Origin: Limosilactobacillus kribbianus
GTDB taxonomy: Bacteria; Bacillota; Bacilli; Lactobacillales; Lactobacillaceae
Length of the DNA: 64,000 nucleotides
Assembly (NCBI RefSeq): GCF_026413145.1
Contig: NZ_JAOVYZ010000001.1
Coordinates: forward strand, 62,001-126,000
Direction of reading: 5' to 3'
Shown: one piece after another, positions 62,823-64,000 of the stretch
Numbering within the stretch: position 1 is the stretch's first letter
How the letters are laid out: every line of letters begins with the position of its first letter
Program-made: the position numbers and the translations under genes
Notes under the pieces: generated by a model
What the model saw: the letters and a program-made list of their open reading frames with translations, nothing else
Databases searched by the model: none
What the model was told of the DNA's origin: nothing

Positions 62823-64000
62823 ATGAACTTTCAAACTACGATCGGGCTCGAAGTCCACGTTGAATTAAAGACCAATTCCAAGATCTACAGTCCATCACCG
62901 GTTGAGTATGGTGACCAGCCAAACGAAAACACCAACGTGATCGACTGGGGATACCCCGGCGTATTGCCAACCCTGAACAAGGGCGTTGTGCGTGACGGGA
63001 TCATGGCCGGGCTGGCACTGCACGCCCAGATTGCCCACCACATGCACTTCGACCGGAAGAACTACTTCTACCCGGACAACCCGAAGGCCTACCAGATCAC
63101 CCAGTCCGACACGCCAATTGCTCACGACGGCTGGATCGAGATCGATGTCGACGGCAAAAAGAAGAAGATCGGGATCGAAGAGATGCACATCGAAGAGGAT
63201 GCCGGGAAGAACACCCACACCAGCAAGTACTCCTACGTTGACCTGAACCGGCAGGGGACGCCACTGATCGAAATCGTCTCCAAGCCGGACATCGCTTCCC
63301 CAGAAGAAGCGGTCGCCTACCTGGAAGCCCTGCGGCAGCGGATCCAGTTCACCGGGATCTCCGACGTGAAGATGGAAGAAGGGTCGATGCGTGTCGACAC
63401 CAACATCTCCATCCGGCCGGTCGGTTCCGACAAGTTCGGGACTAAGACCGAAATGAAGAACATCAACTCCTTCAACTACGTCCGCAAGGCCCTGGCCTAC
63501 GAAGAAAAGCGGCACCAGAACCTCCTGATGTCCGGTGGCCACATTGCCCAGGAAACGCGGCGTTACGATGAACCAACCGGGACGACGGTTGCCATGCGGT
63601 CCAAGGAAGGGGCCGACGACTACCGCTACTTCCCAGAACCGGATATTCCGGACTTGAACGTCAGCGACGAATGGATCCAGGAGATTGCTTCTGAAATGCC
63701 GGTCATGCCGGGTGAACGGCGCAAGCACTACGTCGACGACCTCGGGCTGACCGACTACGACGCCATGGTCCTGACTCAGACCAAGGAAATGTCCGACTTC
63801 TTCGAGGAAGCGGTCAAGGACGGCGGCGACCCGAAGCGGCTGGCCAACTACCTGATGAACGACGTCAACTCCTACATGAACGACAACCACGTCGACCTGC
63901 AGGACACCAAGCTGACGCCGGCCAACCTGGCGGGGATGGTCAAGCTGATCGAAGACGGCACGATTTCCTCTAAGATGGCCAAGAAGGTCTTCAAGGGAAT
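62823..64000 (+). CDS. gatB: Aspartyl/glutamyl-tRNA amidotransferase subunit B (3' end beyond window)
   Basis: The first 392 codons are present; the frame is still open at 64000, so it is cut by the window edge. [20 protein letters not shown] at the start, EDAGKNTHT and [14 protein letters not shown] are typical of the kinase and tRNA-binding subunit. Starts one base after the gatA stop. The usual length is about 475 aa, so roughly 80 residues are missing. Confidence 0.96.
   Translation, partial: MNFQTTIGLEVHVELKTNSKIYSPSPVEYGDQPNENTNVIDWGYPGVLPTLNKGVVRDGIMAGLALHAQIAHHMHFDRKNYFYPDNPKAYQITQSDTPIAHDGWIEIDVDGKKKKIGIEEMHIEEDAGKNTHTSKYSYVDLNRQGTPLIEIVSKPDIASPEEAVAYLEALRQRIQFTGISDVKMEEGSMRVDTNISIRPVGSDKFGTKTEMKNINSFNYVRKALAYEEKRHQNLLMSGGHIAQETRRYDEPTGTTVAMRSKEGADDYRYFPEPDIPDLNVSDEWIQEIASEMPVMPGERRKHYVDDLGLTDYDAMVLTQTKEMSDFFEEAVKDGGDPKRLANYLMNDVNSYMNDNHVDLQDTKLTPANLAGMVKLIEDGTISSKMAKKVFKG

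Overview
The window is a chromosomal stretch of a low-to-mid GC Gram-positive bacterium in the Lactobacillaceae. I would place it in Limosilactobacillus or a close relative. The reasons are: strong AGGAGG ribosome-binding sites with many TTG and GTG starts; a ctsR-clpC pair without mcsA/mcsB; an S10-spc-alpha ribosomal cluster in which secY-adk-infA has no map gene; an rplQ-ecfA1-ecfA2-ecfT-truA-rplM-rpsI order; a CamS lipoprotein between ligA and gatCAB; and a KxYKxGKxW-type export signal. I did not compute identity to any genome, so the species is left open.

Layout. 1-1.2 kb: the 3' part of a TnpB (IS200/IS605-type) gene with a candidate guide-RNA end. 1.2-5.0 kb: PAP2 phosphatase, GNAT acetyltransferase, a lysine riboswitch in front of a LysP-type permease, and a deoxynucleoside kinase. 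5.0-5.6 kb: five tRNAs (Val, Leu, Gly, Arg, Pro). 5.8-7.4 kb: a repeat-rich surface protein whose signal peptide is split by a one-base frameshift in an A6 tract. 7.4-10.6 kb: a serine biosynthesis locus (serC-serA) with a divergent histidine-type phosphatase and a leader that encodes a serine-rich peptide followed by mutually exclusive hairpins. 10.6-14.2 kb: cupin, secreted matrixin-like protease, zinc alcohol dehydrogenase, SDR dehydrogenase. 14.4-18.2 kb: ctsR-clpC and a TetR regulator. 18.2-25.7 kb: rpoB-rpoC. 25.7-27.8 kb: a membrane protein with an AbrB-like N-terminus and a lone prepilin peptidase. 28-31.1 kb: rpsL-rpsG-fusA. 31.3-34 kb: guanine deaminase and a purine permease. 34.1-48.5 kb: the S10-spc-alpha cluster from rpsJ to rplQ, closed by a structured RNA. 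48.5-52.8 kb: ECF transporter energizing module, truA, rplM, rpsI. 52.9-64 kb: GH73 hydrolase, xpt, a PurK-like ATP-grasp protein, pcrA, ligA, camS, gatC, gatA and the 5' part of gatB.

How it works together. Most of the window is core information processing (RNA polymerase, translation, secretion, DNA repair, tRNA amidation). It is controlled largely by RNA leaders: a lysine riboswitch, a probable ribosome-stalling attenuator for serine, a leader with a terminator before rpoB, S10 and infA leaders, and an element after rplQ. A purine-salvage theme recurs (guaD, permease, xpt, deoxynucleoside kinase, PurK-like protein).

The least expected item is the serine leader. A perfect TTGACA-17-TAAAAT promoter is followed by a strong ribosome-binding site, an 18-codon ORF with six serine codons clustered near its end, and five RNA segments that can pair 1:2, 2:3, 3:4 or 4:5, ending in a U-tract. 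This is the topology of a his-type attenuator applied to serine. The second is the probable phase-variable (or decayed) KxYKxGKxW surface protein. All functional statements rest on motif recognition by eye; no database search or folding program was run.
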